From positions 1 to 21,368 of IMG/VR virus record IMGVR_UViG_3300021963_000761: a stretch of 21,368 nt of DNA; one strand, 5' to 3'. The stretch's first letter is position 1. Every line of letters starts with the position of its first letter. This stretch comes from a virus. Of this stretch, positions 13,191 to 21,368 are shown piece after piece. The position numbers and the translations under genes were made by a program. The notes below the pieces were generated by a model. That model had not been told where the DNA came from, did not search any database, and saw only the letters and a program-made list of their open reading frames with translations.

Positions 13191-16100
13191 TTATCTTATC
13201 CTTTAAATTTTTTATTCTATTATATATCGATTCAATTCTGATTTGTTGTTCTTTAACACTACCCACACCTAATGTAACCATTAAGTCATATTGAACCGAT
13301 TTAAATCCATCTTTATCTGTAAATACCAAATTAGGTATTACTTCTTCAACTTGTTGGGCAATTACACCAATTGATTCTCCTTTAAATGCTTTTGGTGATG
13401 ATATTATTGGATTATTTTTAATTTTAAAATGTTCATCATCCCAAATAAAAGTTACACCTTCAATTTGTTTTGTAACATTTAATACATTATCAAGTTTTTT
13501 GATATTATCCTTAAGTCTTCTATCTGATGGAGGACCTGTAGGCCCTTGAGCTCCTTGTCCACCTTGAGCCCCTTGAGCTCCTTGTGGCCCTACATTACCT
13601 TGAGCACCACCACTTGAACCTTGAGAACCTTGAGCTCCTTGAGAACCTTGAGCTCCTTGAGCTCCTGCAGAACCTGCAACTCCTTGAGCTCCTTGAGCTC
13701 CTTGAGAACCTTGTCCTCCCGTGGTTCCTTGAGCACCTGTTGCACCCTGAGCTCCTTGAGTTCCTTGACCACCTTGAGCACCTTGTGTCACTCCTTGGCT
13801 ACCTTGAGCTCCTTGAGCTCCTTGAGCTCCTTGAGCTCCTTGATTTCCTTGAGCTCCTTGAGCACCTACAGGACCTGCAGTACCTGAACCTTGAGCTCCT
13901 TGATTTCCTTGAGCTCCTTGCACCGCTCCACCAGGTCCCTGAGAACCTTGAGCACCAACATCTCCTGTATCACCTTGTGCACCTTGAACACTTCCTGGAA
14001 ATCCTTGTCGACCCTGAAGACCTTGAGCTCCTTGAGCTCCTTGAGCTCCTGTATTCGCTCCTTGAACACCTTGTGCTCCTTGAGCCCCTTGCGCTCCTTG
14101 AGCCCCTTGTGCCCCTTGAACACTTCCTTGAGCACCTTGTGAACCAACATTACCTTGGGCACCTGTAGCGCCTTGAGCCCCTTGAACACTTCCTTGAGCC
14201 CCTTGTGAACCAACATTACCTTGGGCACCTGTGGCACCTTGGGCTCCTTGGGATGCACCTTGGGCTCCTTGTGAACCAACAGCTCCTTGTGAACCTTGGG
14301 CACCTTGGGCTCCTTGGGATGCACCTTGGGCTCCTTGAGCTCCAACATTACCTGTTGGACCAGTATTACCTTGAGCTCCTTGGGATGCTCCTTGAGCCCC
14401 TTGGGACCCCAAAACTCCTTGAGCACCTTGGGCTCCTTGAGCCCCTTGAACACTCCCTTGAGCACCTTGAGCTCCTTGAGAACCTTGAGCACCTGTATTA
14501 CCTTGAGCACCTTGTGATGCACCCTGAGCTCCTTGTGAACCAACATCTCCTTGTGAACCTTGAGCTCCTTGAGCTCCTTGGACACCTCCTTGAAATCCTT
14601 GAGCTCCCTGAGAACCTTGAGCTCCTGTATTACCTTGAGCTCCTTGAGCGGCACCTTGTGCTCCTTGAGAACCTTGAGCTCCTTGAGAACCTTGAGCTCC
14701 TTGGGCTCCTTGAACTCCTCCTTGGGCACCTTGGGAACCTTGAGCTCCTTGAGCTCCTGTATTACCTTGAGCTCCTTGTGATGCACCTTGAGCACCTTGT
14801 GAACCTTGAGCTCCTTGAGCCCCCGTATTACCTTGAGCACCTTGTGATGCACCTTGAGCTCCCTGAGCTCCCTGAACACCTTGAGCTCCCGTATTACCTT
14901 GAGCACCTTGAGCAGCACCTTGAGCTCCTTGTGAACCTTGAGCACCTTGAGCACCTTGAGCTCCCTGAGCACCTGTGTTAGCTCCTTGAGCTCCTTGAGC
15001 TCCCTGAGCACCTTGAGCTCCTATATTACCTTGTGCACCAGTATTTGCACCTTGAGCTCCTTGTGAACCTTGAGCTCCTTGTGAACCTTGAGCTCCTTGA
15101 GCCCCTTGAGACGCTCCTTGAGCTCCTTGAGCCCCTGTACCACCTTGAGCCCCTTGGTTTCCTTGAGCACCTTGAACTCCACCTTGAGCTCCTTGAGCTC
15201 CTGTACTACCTTGTGAACCTTGAGCACCTTGAGCTCCTTGAACTCCACCTTGAGCTCCTTGCGAACCCTGAGACCCTTGAGCCCCTGTGTTACCTTGAGC
15301 ACCTTGTAAAGCCCCTTGAGCACCTATGTTACCTTGAGCTCCTTGAACACCTTGGGCACCCTGAGCACCTTGAACTCCACCTTGAGCTCCTTGAGAACCT
15401 TGAGCTCCTTGGGCTCCTGTGTTACCTTGAGCACCTTGAGATGCACCTTGAGCTCCTTGGGCACCTGTATTACCTTGAGCTCCTTGAGCTCCCTGAGCTC
15501 CCGTATTCGCACCTTGAGCACCTTGTGAACCAGTCGCTCCTTGTGAACCTTGAGCTCCCTGAGCTCCCGTATTCGCTCCTTGAGCTCCTTGAGAACCTTG
15601 AGCTCCTTGTGAACCTTGAGCCCCTTGGGCTCCTGTGCTCGCTCCTTGAGCTCCTTGGGAACCTTGGGAACCTTGAGCTCCCGTATTACCTTGAGCACCT
15701 TGAACACCTCCCTGAGCCCCTTGAGCTCCCGTATTACCTTGAGCTCCCGTATTACCTTGAGCTCCTTGGTTTGCTCCTTGAGCCCCTTGAGACCCTTGGT
15801 TTCCTTTAGCACCTTGTGCTCCTTGAGCTCCTGTATTTGCCCCTTGTGCCCCTTGAGCCCCGACATCACCTTGAGCTCCCTGAGCCCCTTGTGCTCCTGT
15901 AACACCTTGTGAACCTTGAGCACCTTGAGCACCTTGAGCACCAATTGCACCTTGTGCCCCTTGAACTCCTTGTGCCCCCTGAGCACCAGTTACTCCTGTA
16001 TTACCTTGTGCCCCTGTACTACCTTGAGCACCTTGAGGTCCTTTAATACCCGCTGTCGGTCCAACCCAAATAGCCGAAGAATCAATCATTTGAGTACTTC

Positions 16101-16329
16101 CCACATATAATCCACCATTAGTAACACTTGAACCTGATGAAATTACCGCGCCACTTAAAGTAATCACCAAACCTGCAGATACAGTTGAAGATGAAAGCGA
16201 TAATGTTGGATTACTAAAAGCATCAGAGATAACATTAAACTGCAACTTATTAGTACCATCATCAAAAACAAAATGTGGGTTGGTATTTGAGGTCGTACCT
16301 GAAGGGAATATTATAACGTTAGATGCCAT
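13183..16329 (-). CDS. collagen-like phage fibre with S74 chaperone domain (fibre B, periodically interrupted stalk)
   Basis: 1048 aa. Residues 1-96 are a Ser/Thr-rich beta-type head starting [11 protein letters not shown] and ending S-A-I-W-V-G-P, close to fibre A in plan. Residues 97-934 are a collagen-like stalk. Between residues 145 and 804 this is thirty consecutive 22-residue units, each six GXY triplets plus one four-residue GXYZ. Residues 935-1048 are the S74 chaperone: [11 protein letters not shown], then [10 protein letters not shown] and a C-terminal helix, with Ser935 and Lys940 expected to drive self-cleavage. Residues near 975-985 ([11 protein letters not shown]) form a loop longer than in fibres A and C. 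It overlaps fibre A by 11 bp and fibre C by 8 bp, so the three are translated from one message. Confidence 0.95.
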   Translation of the reverse strand: MASNVIIFPSGTTSNTNPHFVFDDGTNKLQFNVISDAFSNPTLSLSSSTVSAGLVITLSGAVISSGSSVTNGGLYVGSTQMIDSSAIWVGPTAGIKGPQGAQGSTGAQGNTGVTGAQGAQGVQGAQGAIGAQGAQGAQGSQGVTGAQGAQGAQGDVGAQGAQGANTGAQGAQGAKGNQGSQGAQGANQGAQGNTGAQGNTGAQGAQGGVQGAQGNTGAQGSQGSQGAQGASTGAQGAQGSQGAQGSQGAQGANTGAQGAQGSQGATGSQGAQGANTGAQGAQGAQGNTGAQGAQGASQGAQGNTGAQGAQGSQGAQGGVQGAQGAQGVQGAQGNIGAQGALQGAQGNTGAQGSQGSQGAQGGVQGAQGAQGSQGSTGAQGAQGGVQGAQGNQGAQGGTGAQGAQGASQGAQGAQGSQGAQGSQGAQGANTGAQGNIGAQGAQGAQGAQGANTGAQGAQGAQGAQGSQGAQGAAQGAQGNTGAQGVQGAQGAQGASQGAQGNTGAQGAQGSQGAQGASQGAQGNTGAQGAQGSQGAQGGVQGAQGAQGSQGAQGSQGAQGAAQGAQGNTGAQGSQGAQGFQGGVQGAQGAQGSQGDVGSQGAQGASQGAQGNTGAQGSQGAQGAQGSVQGAQGAQGAQGVLGSQGAQGASQGAQGNTGPTGNVGAQGAQGASQGAQGAQGSQGAVGSQGAQGASQGAQGATGAQGNVGSQGAQGSVQGAQGATGAQGNVGSQGAQGSVQGAQGAQGAQGAQGAQGVQGANTGAQGAQGAQGLQGRQGFPGSVQGAQGDTGDVGAQGSQGPGGAVQGAQGNQGAQGSGTAGPVGAQGAQGNQGAQGAQGAQGAQGSQGVTQGAQGGQGTQGAQGATGAQGTTGGQGSQGAQGAQGVAGSAGAQGAQGSQGAQGSQGSSGGAQGNVGPQGAQGAQGGQGAQGPTGPPSDRRLKDNIKKLDNVLNVTKQIEGVTFIWDDEHFKIKNNPIISSPKAFKGESIGVIAQQVEEVIPNLVFTDKDGFKSVQYDLMVTLGVGSVKEQQIRIESIYNRIKNLKDKISG
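13918..15897 (-). repeat. collagen stalk B: thirty 66-bp (22-residue) tandem units with GXYZ breaks
   Basis: Counted by hand from residue 145 to 804: 30 units, all exactly 22 residues, and the total closes to the residue on the start of the chaperone domain. Each ends in GANT, GANQ, GAST, GASQ, GAAQ, GALQ, GGVQ, GSVQ or GAVQ, the only place where Gly spacing is four instead of three. A further 25-residue unit of the same kind (ending GVTQ) follows at about 825-849. Confidence 0.92.
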
Positions 16330-19300
16330 ATTTTAATTTGGACTCAATAAATTCCAATTCTTTATCAATATCTTCAATAAATACTTGTTGTTGTTTTATG
16401 GCTTCAACCAAAACCGCATTTAATTTAGTATATTCAATATAATAATAACCATCAGAATTAATTGAAACTAATTCAGGGAAATATTCTTTAACTTCTTGAG
16501 CAATTAATCCGATTGTATGTAATTTTTCTTGTTCTTGAAGTGAATCGTATTGTCTTAACTTATCATTCCAATCATACTCAACCGCATCAATCATCATTAA
16601 TTTTTCTAATGAATTAGTCAATGTTTGAACACCCCTTTTTAATCTGGAATCTGATGGTGTACATGAAGTACTTACACCACTATTACAACCTGATGGGTCT
16701 ATGTCACCACAATCAGGAGGAAAAGTTGGCTGACAAGTATAAAATCGTTGCCCGTAAGGCCAATCAGAAACTGGAGTTTGACAATTAGTTTGGTCTAAAT
16801 AATAACACTGAGAAATATTAGTAGTACAAGGATTTTCAGACCAAACAGAAACTCTACTAACTGAACCTGCACAGACATCAACACAATCTCCCGCAATCCA
16901 AACATCAAAATTCATACACGTGATTCCTGCAGGTCCAGTATCCCCCTGAGCCCCTTGTGCTCCTGCAGCTCCTTGAGCCCCTTGAGCCCCTTGAGCTCCT
17001 TGAGCCCCTGTTGATGAAGTTCCCGATGCTCCTTGAGCGCCTTGGTTTCCTATACCACCTAAAGGCCCAATAGTAATATTATTTGTACCTTGAGCTCCTG
17101 TATTACCTTGTGCCCCTTGAGGTCCCAATGGTCCTGTATTACCTTGAGGTCCTTGAGACCCTTGAGCTCCTTGAGCTCCTAACGCACCTGTAGGACCTCT
17201 ATTCCCTTGGGCACCTTGAGCGCCTTGAGCTCCCTGAGGACCTATTTTACCTCCAGCACCTTGAGCACCTGTTGGTCCAATACCTCCTTGAGCACCGATA
17301 TTACCTGTAGCACCTTGAGGTCCAGGAACACCTGTACCACCTTTAAGTCCTTGGGCTCCTTGGTTTCCTACACCACCTTGAGGTCCCACATTTCCTTGAG
17401 AACCTATCGCCCCTTGAGCACCTAGAGGTCCAACCCCACCTTGAGCACCAGTATTACCCGTACCACCTTGAGAACCTTGTGCCCCTTGTGGTCCTACCGC
17501 ACCCTGAGGTCCGACATTGCCCGTATTACCTTGAGTCCCTTGGGCACCTTGAGGTCCTGTATTACCTTGTGGTCCAACATTACCTGTATCTCCTTGAGTT
17601 CCTTGAGCTCCTGTGTTTCCTGTATTACCTTGAGCTCCTGTGTTTCCTGTGTTACCTTGAGCTCCTTGACTTCCTTGGTTTCCTGTATTTCCTTGAGCTC
17701 CTGTGTTTCCTGTATTACCTTGAACTCCCTTAGGTCCTTGAGGTCCTGTATTACCCTGAGCTCCCGTATTACCTGTCGCTCCTTGAGTACCTTGAGCACC
17801 TATATTTCCAGTATTACCTTGAGGTCCGACATTACCCGTTGGTCCTGTATTACCTTGAGCACCTTGTGGCCCTGTATTACCTTGAGCCCCCGTATTACCT
17901 GTTGCTCCTTGGGTACCTTGAGCACCTGTGTTTCCCGTATTACCTTGAGGTCCTATGTTTCCCTGAGCACCTTGGTTACCTTTATCACCAGTCACTCCTG
18001 TATTACCTTGAGCCCCTGTGTTTCCTGTATTACCTTGAATACCTTGAGCACCTGTGTTTCCTGTATTACCTTGCGGTCCAACATTTCCTTGAGCTCCTGT
18101 ATTACCTTGAGCTCCTTGAGGTCCTGTGTTACCTTGAGCTCCTGTGTTACCTTGAGCTCCTGTGTTACCTTGAGCTCCTTGTAGTCCTGTATTACCTTGA
18201 GCACCCGTATTTCCTATTGCACCTGTGTTACCTTGAGCTCCTTGAGGTCCTGTGTTGCCTTGAGCACCTGTGTTACCTGTGGCACCTTGAGCCCCCTGAG
18301 CACCTACATTACCTGTGGCTCCTTGAGCTCCTGTATTACCTGTGGCTCCTTGATTACCTTTATCTCCAGTCGCACCTGTATTACCTTGTGCTCCTGTGTT
18401 TCCTGTATTACCTTGAGCCCCTTGAGCTCCTGTGTTTCCCGTATTACCTTGTGCTCCTGCGTTTCCTATATTACCTTGAGCCCCTTGATTACCTTGAAAT
18501 CCAAGTCCACCCTGAGGTCCAACATTACCTGTATTACCTTGAGTTCCTTGAGCTCCTGTGTTACCTGTATTACCTTGTGGTCCAACATTTCCTTGAGCTC
18601 CTTGATTTCCTTGAGCCCCTTGAGGTCCTGTATTACCTTGAGCTCCTGTGTTACCTTGAGCACCTTGATTTCCTTGATTTCCTACGTTACCTTGAGCACC
18701 TTGTGGCCCAACATTTCCTTGAGCACCTATATTACCTTGAGCCCCTTGAGGTCCTGTGTTACCTTGGGCACCTGTATTACCTGTATTACCTTGAGTACCT
18801 TGAGCTCCCGTATTTCCCGTGGCTCCTTGAGCTCCCGTATTTCCCGTAGCCCCTTGAGAACCTTGTGCTCCAACATTACCTACAGCACCTTGAGCACCTG
18901 TATTCCCTACAGCTCCTTGTGCACCTTGAGCTCCTGTATTTCCCGTAGCACCTTGAGCTCCAGTGTTACCTTGAGCCCCTACATTACCTTGAGCACCTTG
19001 TGGTCCTGTATTACCTTGAGGTCCAACATTTCCTTGAGAACCTTGTGGTCCCGTATTACCCTGAGCACCTGTATTACCCTGAGCTCCTGTATTACCCTGA
19101 GCCCCTTGGTCACCTTGTGAACCTTGAGCTCCAATACTTCCTTGAGCTCCTGTATTACCTTGAGCTCCTGTATTACCTTGAGCTCCTTGAACATTTGTCG
19201 CCCCTTGAGAACCTTGAGCTCCTTGAGCTCCTACGTTTCCTTGAGCGCCAGTTACATTGGCATTACCTTGAGCTCCTTGAGCTCCCGTACTTCCTTGAGC

Positions 19301-19645
19301 ACCTTGTGGTCCCGTATTTCCTTGAACCCCTTGTGCTCCTTGAGCACCAGCAATATTAGTTGTTGGTCCAATCCAATTTGAAGTTCCATTAATTACTTGT
19401 GTACCTCCAACAGAAAAATAATCCTTAACATTTAAAGTATCACCTGATATTAAAGAATTGGTTGGGTCAACATAAATTGATACAGGATATGGTGACGCAC
19501 TATTACCACTAAACGCAATCGCTGCAGTGTTTAACACACTTATAGATAAAATAAAATTATTTCCCGTACCTATAAAATCAATATGTGGTATATGATTTGC
19601 TAATGGAGTACTATTACTTGGGTATATCGTTATATTCTTGGCCAT
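16319..19645 (-). CDS. collagen-like phage fibre with Cys-rich module and S74 chaperone domain (fibre A)
   Basis: 1108 aa, first and longest of the three. Residues 1-99 are the head ([11 protein letters not shown], ending S-N-W-I-G-P). Residues 100-908 are GXY triplets rich in GNT, GAQ, GPQ and GNV. Breaks appear only near the start ([12 protein letters not shown]) and near the end (around GTNNIT and GTSST). Residues 909-997 are a non-collagen module with ten cysteines. Residues 998-1108 are the S74 chaperone ([11 protein letters not shown], then T-I-G-L-I-A-Q-E-V and Y-F-P-E-L-V), with Ser998 and Lys1003 as the expected self-cleavage pair. After cleavage the Cys-rich module would form the exposed distal tip. 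TATTTATA lies 19 bp upstream of the ATG. The stop overlaps the fibre B start by 11 bp. Confidence 0.95.
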   Translation of the reverse strand: MAKNITIYPSNSTPLANHIPHIDFIGTGNNFILSISVLNTAAIAFSGNSASPYPVSIYVDPTNSLISGDTLNVKDYFSVGGTQVINGTSNWIGPTTNIAGAQGAQGVQGNTGPQGAQGSTGAQGAQGNANVTGAQGNVGAQGAQGSQGATNVQGAQGNTGAQGNTGAQGSIGAQGSQGDQGAQGNTGAQGNTGAQGNTGPQGSQGNVGPQGNTGPQGAQGNVGAQGNTGAQGATGNTGAQGAQGAVGNTGAQGAVGNVGAQGSQGATGNTGAQGATGNTGAQGTQGNTGNTGAQGNTGPQGAQGNIGAQGNVGPQGAQGNVGNQGNQGAQGNTGAQGNTGPQGAQGNQGAQGNVGPQGNTGNTGAQGTQGNTGNVGPQGGLGFQGNQGAQGNIGNAGAQGNTGNTGAQGAQGNTGNTGAQGNTGATGDKGNQGATGNTGAQGATGNVGAQGAQGATGNTGAQGNTGPQGAQGNTGAIGNTGAQGNTGLQGAQGNTGAQGNTGAQGNTGPQGAQGNTGAQGNVGPQGNTGNTGAQGIQGNTGNTGAQGNTGVTGDKGNQGAQGNIGPQGNTGNTGAQGTQGATGNTGAQGNTGPQGAQGNTGPTGNVGPQGNTGNIGAQGTQGATGNTGAQGNTGPQGPKGVQGNTGNTGAQGNTGNQGSQGAQGNTGNTGAQGNTGNTGAQGTQGDTGNVGPQGNTGPQGAQGTQGNTGNVGPQGAVGPQGAQGSQGGTGNTGAQGGVGPLGAQGAIGSQGNVGPQGGVGNQGAQGLKGGTGVPGPQGATGNIGAQGGIGPTGAQGAGGKIGPQGAQGAQGAQGNRGPTGALGAQGAQGSQGPQGNTGPLGPQGAQGNTGAQGTNNITIGPLGGIGNQGAQGASGTSSTGAQGAQGAQGAQGAAGAQGAQGDTGPAGITCMNFDVWIAGDCVDVCAGSVSRVSVWSENPCTTNISQCYYLDQTNCQTPVSDWPYGQRFYTCQPTFPPDCGDIDPSGCNSGVSTSCTPSDSRLKRGVQTLTNSLEKLMMIDAVEYDWNDKLRQYDSLQEQEKLHTIGLIAQEVKEYFPELVSINSDGYYYIEYTKLNAVLVEAIKQQQVFIEDIDKELEFIESKLKYGI
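16655..16921 (-). other. ten-cysteine module at the tip of fibre A
   Basis: Encodes residues 909-997 of fibre A. Ten Cys in 89 residues, with several Trp/Tyr/Pro, whereas the other 1019 residues of fibre A contain none. It lies between the last collagen triplets and the predicted self-cleavage serine, so it would form the distal tip of the mature fibre. Fibres B and C lack it and pass from collagen straight to the chaperone. Confidence 0.8.
16925..19348 (-). repeat. collagen stalk A: irregular GXY triplets
   Basis: A long run of Gly-X-Y with GNT-GAQ and GNT-GPQ pairs, with GNT-GNT-GAQ recurring at uneven spacing. I see no fixed super-period like those of stalks B and C. More Pro (GPQ) is present than in the other two. 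Confidence 0.85.
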
Positions 19646-19664
19646 CCAAAGATTTTCTTTATCC

Positions 19665-19672
19665 TATAAATA
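19665..19672 (-). promoter_or_regulatory. TATTTATA motif ahead of the fibre operon
   Basis: Exact octamer on the minus strand within GGTATTTATAGG, 19 bp before the ATG of fibre A. The other 90 bp of this divergent region are A/T-rich with no TAnnTTTG box on either strand. Confidence 0.45.
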
Positions 19673-19763
19673 CCTTGAAGGTAGTTTATATATTATATTA
19701 TGTTCGTTTTATGAATAAAATTTACTATAATTCATACAACAATAAATATTAAAAGAATGTATC

Positions 19764-20525
19764 ATGGTTTTAAAATCACCAAAAAGTAAATTATCCATCG
19801 TAAACTTATTATCAGATTTCATATTAAACAAAATCCCAAAAGAAGAACAAACAATTATTCAAGTTGTTGACTGTTATAATTTCTATGTTATTAAAGGTAA
19901 AACAACTCATGCCGAGCCATTAGACTTGGCAAAAGTTAGAGATGAGTTTATTTCAAAATACGAGGAATTTCTTGGTGAATATAAAATCTCACACACCATA
20001 GATTTAATTGAGTATGACTCAAAAATTAAACCTTTAGACACATTAAGTTTCCGTTATTATTATGGTTCAGATAATTGTTCTTATAGTATGATTCAATCCA
20101 AATCATATCTTGAAAATCCATCTATATCATACGTCCATGACCAAGTATTTAAACAAATGGAAGATGACGACTCTTTGGTTCACACATCAGAGTTTCCACA
20201 TGGGTATTCGTTGTCTCAGGGTCGTTTACTATATTATTATGGTAAACATATATTCTATAACATCCCATCATCATACCCTATTAATTCATTAATATTTAAT
20301 CTGTCAACAAACAAAGAAGAATCTGGTGACCCAGTATTTTCTGTGATAAATTTAAATCAAAAAGTTGATGAGGTTTTAACTTCAGCAATTTTGGATGTGT
20401 TTGATTTCGACATGTCTTGGTTAAATACGGAAATAAAAAAAGTGGATTGGTCTATTGAATTAACCAACCCACTTCAGGATTATGACTTTCTAAAAAAGAA
20501 AGTTGATGGTTTTGTTATCTTTTAA
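19764..20525 (+). CDS. protein of unknown function, 253 aa
   Basis: Not recognised. The N-terminal part (residues 30-75: I-I-Q-V-V-D-C-Y-N-F-Y-V-I-K-G-K-T, then L-D-L-A-K-V-R-D-E-F) has an alternating beta/helix pattern, and the rest is a Tyr/Ser/Asp-rich mixed fold. There is no signal peptide or membrane segment. The ATG at 19764 is preceded by A-rich sequence (AAAAGAATGTATC). The plus gene and the convergent glutaredoxin gene share their stop region (4-bp overlap at 20522-20525), and no terminator hairpin is evident between them. Confidence 0.7.
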   Translation: MVLKSPKSKLSIVNLLSDFILNKIPKEEQTIIQVVDCYNFYVIKGKTTHAEPLDLAKVRDEFISKYEEFLGEYKISHTIDLIEYDSKIKPLDTLSFRYYYGSDNCSYSMIQSKSYLENPSISYVHDQVFKQMEDDDSLVHTSEFPHGYSLSQGRLLYYYGKHIFYNIPSSYPINSLIFNLSTNKEESGDPVFSVINLNQKVDEVLTSAILDVFDFDMSWLNTEIKKVDWSIELTNPLQDYDFLKKKVDGFVIF

Positions 20526-20821
20526 ACAAGACCTATTTTTTTTCTGTGTTCTTTGATAATAGAAACAGCCTCACTTAGCTCATCGTAATTTCTTTCAGGA
20601 GCATATAAGAATGACTCATGTGATTCTTCATTCCCTTCAATAATCAAAAGAGCAGGAATCATGTCGTTGTCAGTAATCTCAACAAAAACATTATATTCTT
20701 CCTCATATTCCTCGATGTCTCGGTCAAAGAATTCAATCCCTTCGTTTACCAACATTTCTTTAAAGTCAGTACAAAAAGGACATCCCTTCATTGTATAGAC
20801 AACAACACTTAAATCTTTCAT
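20522..20821 (-). CDS. glutaredoxin-like protein
   Basis: 99 aa with thioredoxin-fold order: strand V-V-V-Y-T, active site G-C-P-F-C (Cys14 and Cys17), helix, strand, then a cis-proline site M-I-P-A (Pro56). C-P-F-C is typical of phage and bacterial glutaredoxins or NrdH-like proteins that supply electrons to ribonucleotide reductase. The middle (E-E-Y-E-E-E-Y-N-V-F-V) is unusually acidic, and the glutathione-binding T-V-P and G-G-x-D motifs of classic glutaredoxins are not clear, so NrdH-like use of thioredoxin reductase is equally possible. The ATG is 5 bp after the thioredoxin stop, so the pair is co-transcribed. Confidence 0.85.
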   Translation of the reverse strand: MKDLSVVVYTMKGCPFCTDFKEMLVNEGIEFFDRDIEEYEEEYNVFVEITDNDMIPALLIIEGNEESHESFLYAPERNYDELSEAVSIIKEHRKKIGLV

Positions 20822-20826
20822 AGTTA

Positions 20827-21147
20827 TTAGTTTAACATTCCAAGGACTTCTGTTGGTGACATAACACCAGCTCTTGAAAATACTTCAGAACCTTCCTTGA
20901 ATATTTTTATTGTTGGTACACTTCTGATTCCCAACTCTCTCATAAAGTCCATGTCACTATCAACATCGAATTTATAAATACCATATTTTGGTCTGTCAGT
21001 TGATTCACTAATCAATGACTCATTAACTTTAGTTAGATTATTTAACATAACCTTACATGGTCCACACCAAGTGGCATATAAGTCCAATACGAAGTTTTCT
21101 CCGTTACTAATCTTTTCTCTTAATTCATTTGCTGTTAGTTGTTCCAT
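20827..21147 (-). CDS. thioredoxin
   Basis: 106 aa, normal thioredoxin length. The active site is A-T-W-C-G-P-C-K (Cys28, Cys31), the strand pattern F-D-V-D is at 60-63, and the cis-proline is S-V-P-T-I (Pro78), followed by I-F-K-E-G near 82-86. It reduces disulfides. Phage thioredoxins serve ribonucleotide reductase or act as replication cofactors. Its start lies inside the previous CDS (23-bp overlap). The adjacent glutaredoxin suggests a small redox unit linked to deoxynucleotide synthesis, although no reductase gene is inside the window. Confidence 0.93.
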   Translation of the reverse strand: MEQLTANELREKISNGENFVLDLYATWCGPCKVMLNNLTKVNESLISESTDRPKYGIYKFDVDSDMDFMRELGIRSVPTIKIFKEGSEVFSRAGVMSPTEVLGMLN

Positions 21148-21367
21148 TCTTATAGGTTTTTAATAGTTGTCTTATAAATAATTTCAATTCGTTTAATTGT
21201 TCTTCTTTGTAATAAATAACCAAAGTCTTTTTATCGACGCAATCTTTAAATAAATATAAATAAAATGATTGTTTGGTTAAATATATTTGACTTCTTGTCT
21301 TAAGTTCACCTGTTTCAAAATCCATCCAACCATCAGTAAAAACTGTGGTTAATGCACGACCATCCAA
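21125..21367 (-). CDS. C-terminal part of an unknown protein, truncated by the window edge
   Basis: 80 visible codons. The only start in view is TTG at 21367, so the gene very likely begins outside the window. The visible part has a hydrophobic/aromatic patch (Y-L-T-K-Q-S-F-Y-L-Y-L-F) and a basic C-terminus. No family recognised. It overlaps the thioredoxin start and belongs to the same minus-strand unit. Confidence 0.6.
   Translation of the reverse strand: MDGRALTTVFTDGWMDFETGELKTRSQIYLTKQSFYLYLFKDCVDKKTLVIYYKEEQLNELKLFIRQLLKTYKNGTTNSK
21173..21180 (-). promoter_or_regulatory. TATTTATA motif ahead of thioredoxin
   Basis: Exact octamer on the minus strand, 25 bp before the thioredoxin ATG and inside the preceding CDS. 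A second exact copy lies at 21255-21262 on the same strand. Confidence 0.3.
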
Positions 21368-21368
21368 A

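Noticed and set aside
10530-15897. Regular 63-66 bp periodicity resembling a CRISPR or satellite array
   Set aside because: The period is an exact multiple of three, there are no unique spacers, and the units translate as collagen triplets.

Overview
The window looks like part of a large tailed bacteriophage genome whose host is probably a member of Bacteroidota. The phage evidence is three very long collagen-like fibre proteins that end in S74-type (endosialidase) intramolecular chaperone domains, a small peptidoglycan-binding protein with a phage-type N-terminal tail, a DUF3310 protein, an orphan DNA methyltransferase, a tRNA gene, and tightly packed genes that often overlap by 4 bp. The host inference rests on AT-rich DNA, few Shine-Dalgarno-like sites, and four near-perfect promoters of the Bacteroidota primary-sigma type (TTTG, exactly 20 bp, TAnnTTTG).

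Layout. 1-1075 has no protein gene. Its minus strand carries three tandem host-type promoters, a tRNA-Met(CAT) with initiator-like features (694-767), and then more than 600 nt of comparatively GC-rich, hairpin-rich sequence that runs off the window edge. I read that stretch as a large structured non-coding RNA. 1076-1423 (+) is a DUF192 protein. 4607-1415 (-) is a four-gene unit: a virion-type protein with a possible capsid-targeting tail, a Dps/ferritin-like small protein, a peptidoglycan-binding-like protein with a similar tail, and a DHH phosphoesterase. 6292-4665 (-) is a second unit driven by a host-type promoter: two 62-aa proteins, a 53-aa membrane protein, a DUF3310 protein and the methyltransferase, closed by a strong hairpin terminator. 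8871-6311 (-) holds two large proteins of unknown function, and 8968-10183 (+) holds a small Gly/Cys-tagged protein and an acidic unknown protein.

19645-10197 (-) is the dominant feature: three overlapping genes (1108, 1048 and 997 aa) for collagen-like fibres. They share a short N-terminal signature (MA-x-N, then PS), a long Gly-X-Y stalk, and a C-terminal chaperone that keeps the Ser/Lys self-cleavage residues. The three stalks are built differently. One is mostly irregular GNT/GAQ/GPQ triplets and carries a ten-cysteine module just before the chaperone. One is thirty consecutive 22-residue units, each made of six GXY triplets plus one four-residue GXYZ. One is mainly 21-residue (seven-triplet) units with no interruption. 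The right edge holds an unknown plus-strand gene, then a glutaredoxin and a thioredoxin beside a truncated gene.

A plausible regulatory picture, which is inference: host-sigma promoters serve the tRNA/ncRNA locus and the methyltransferase unit (early). A second motif, TATTTATA, recurs in the sense orientation ahead of the fibre operon, the virion-type operon and several other genes, and may mark a later class.
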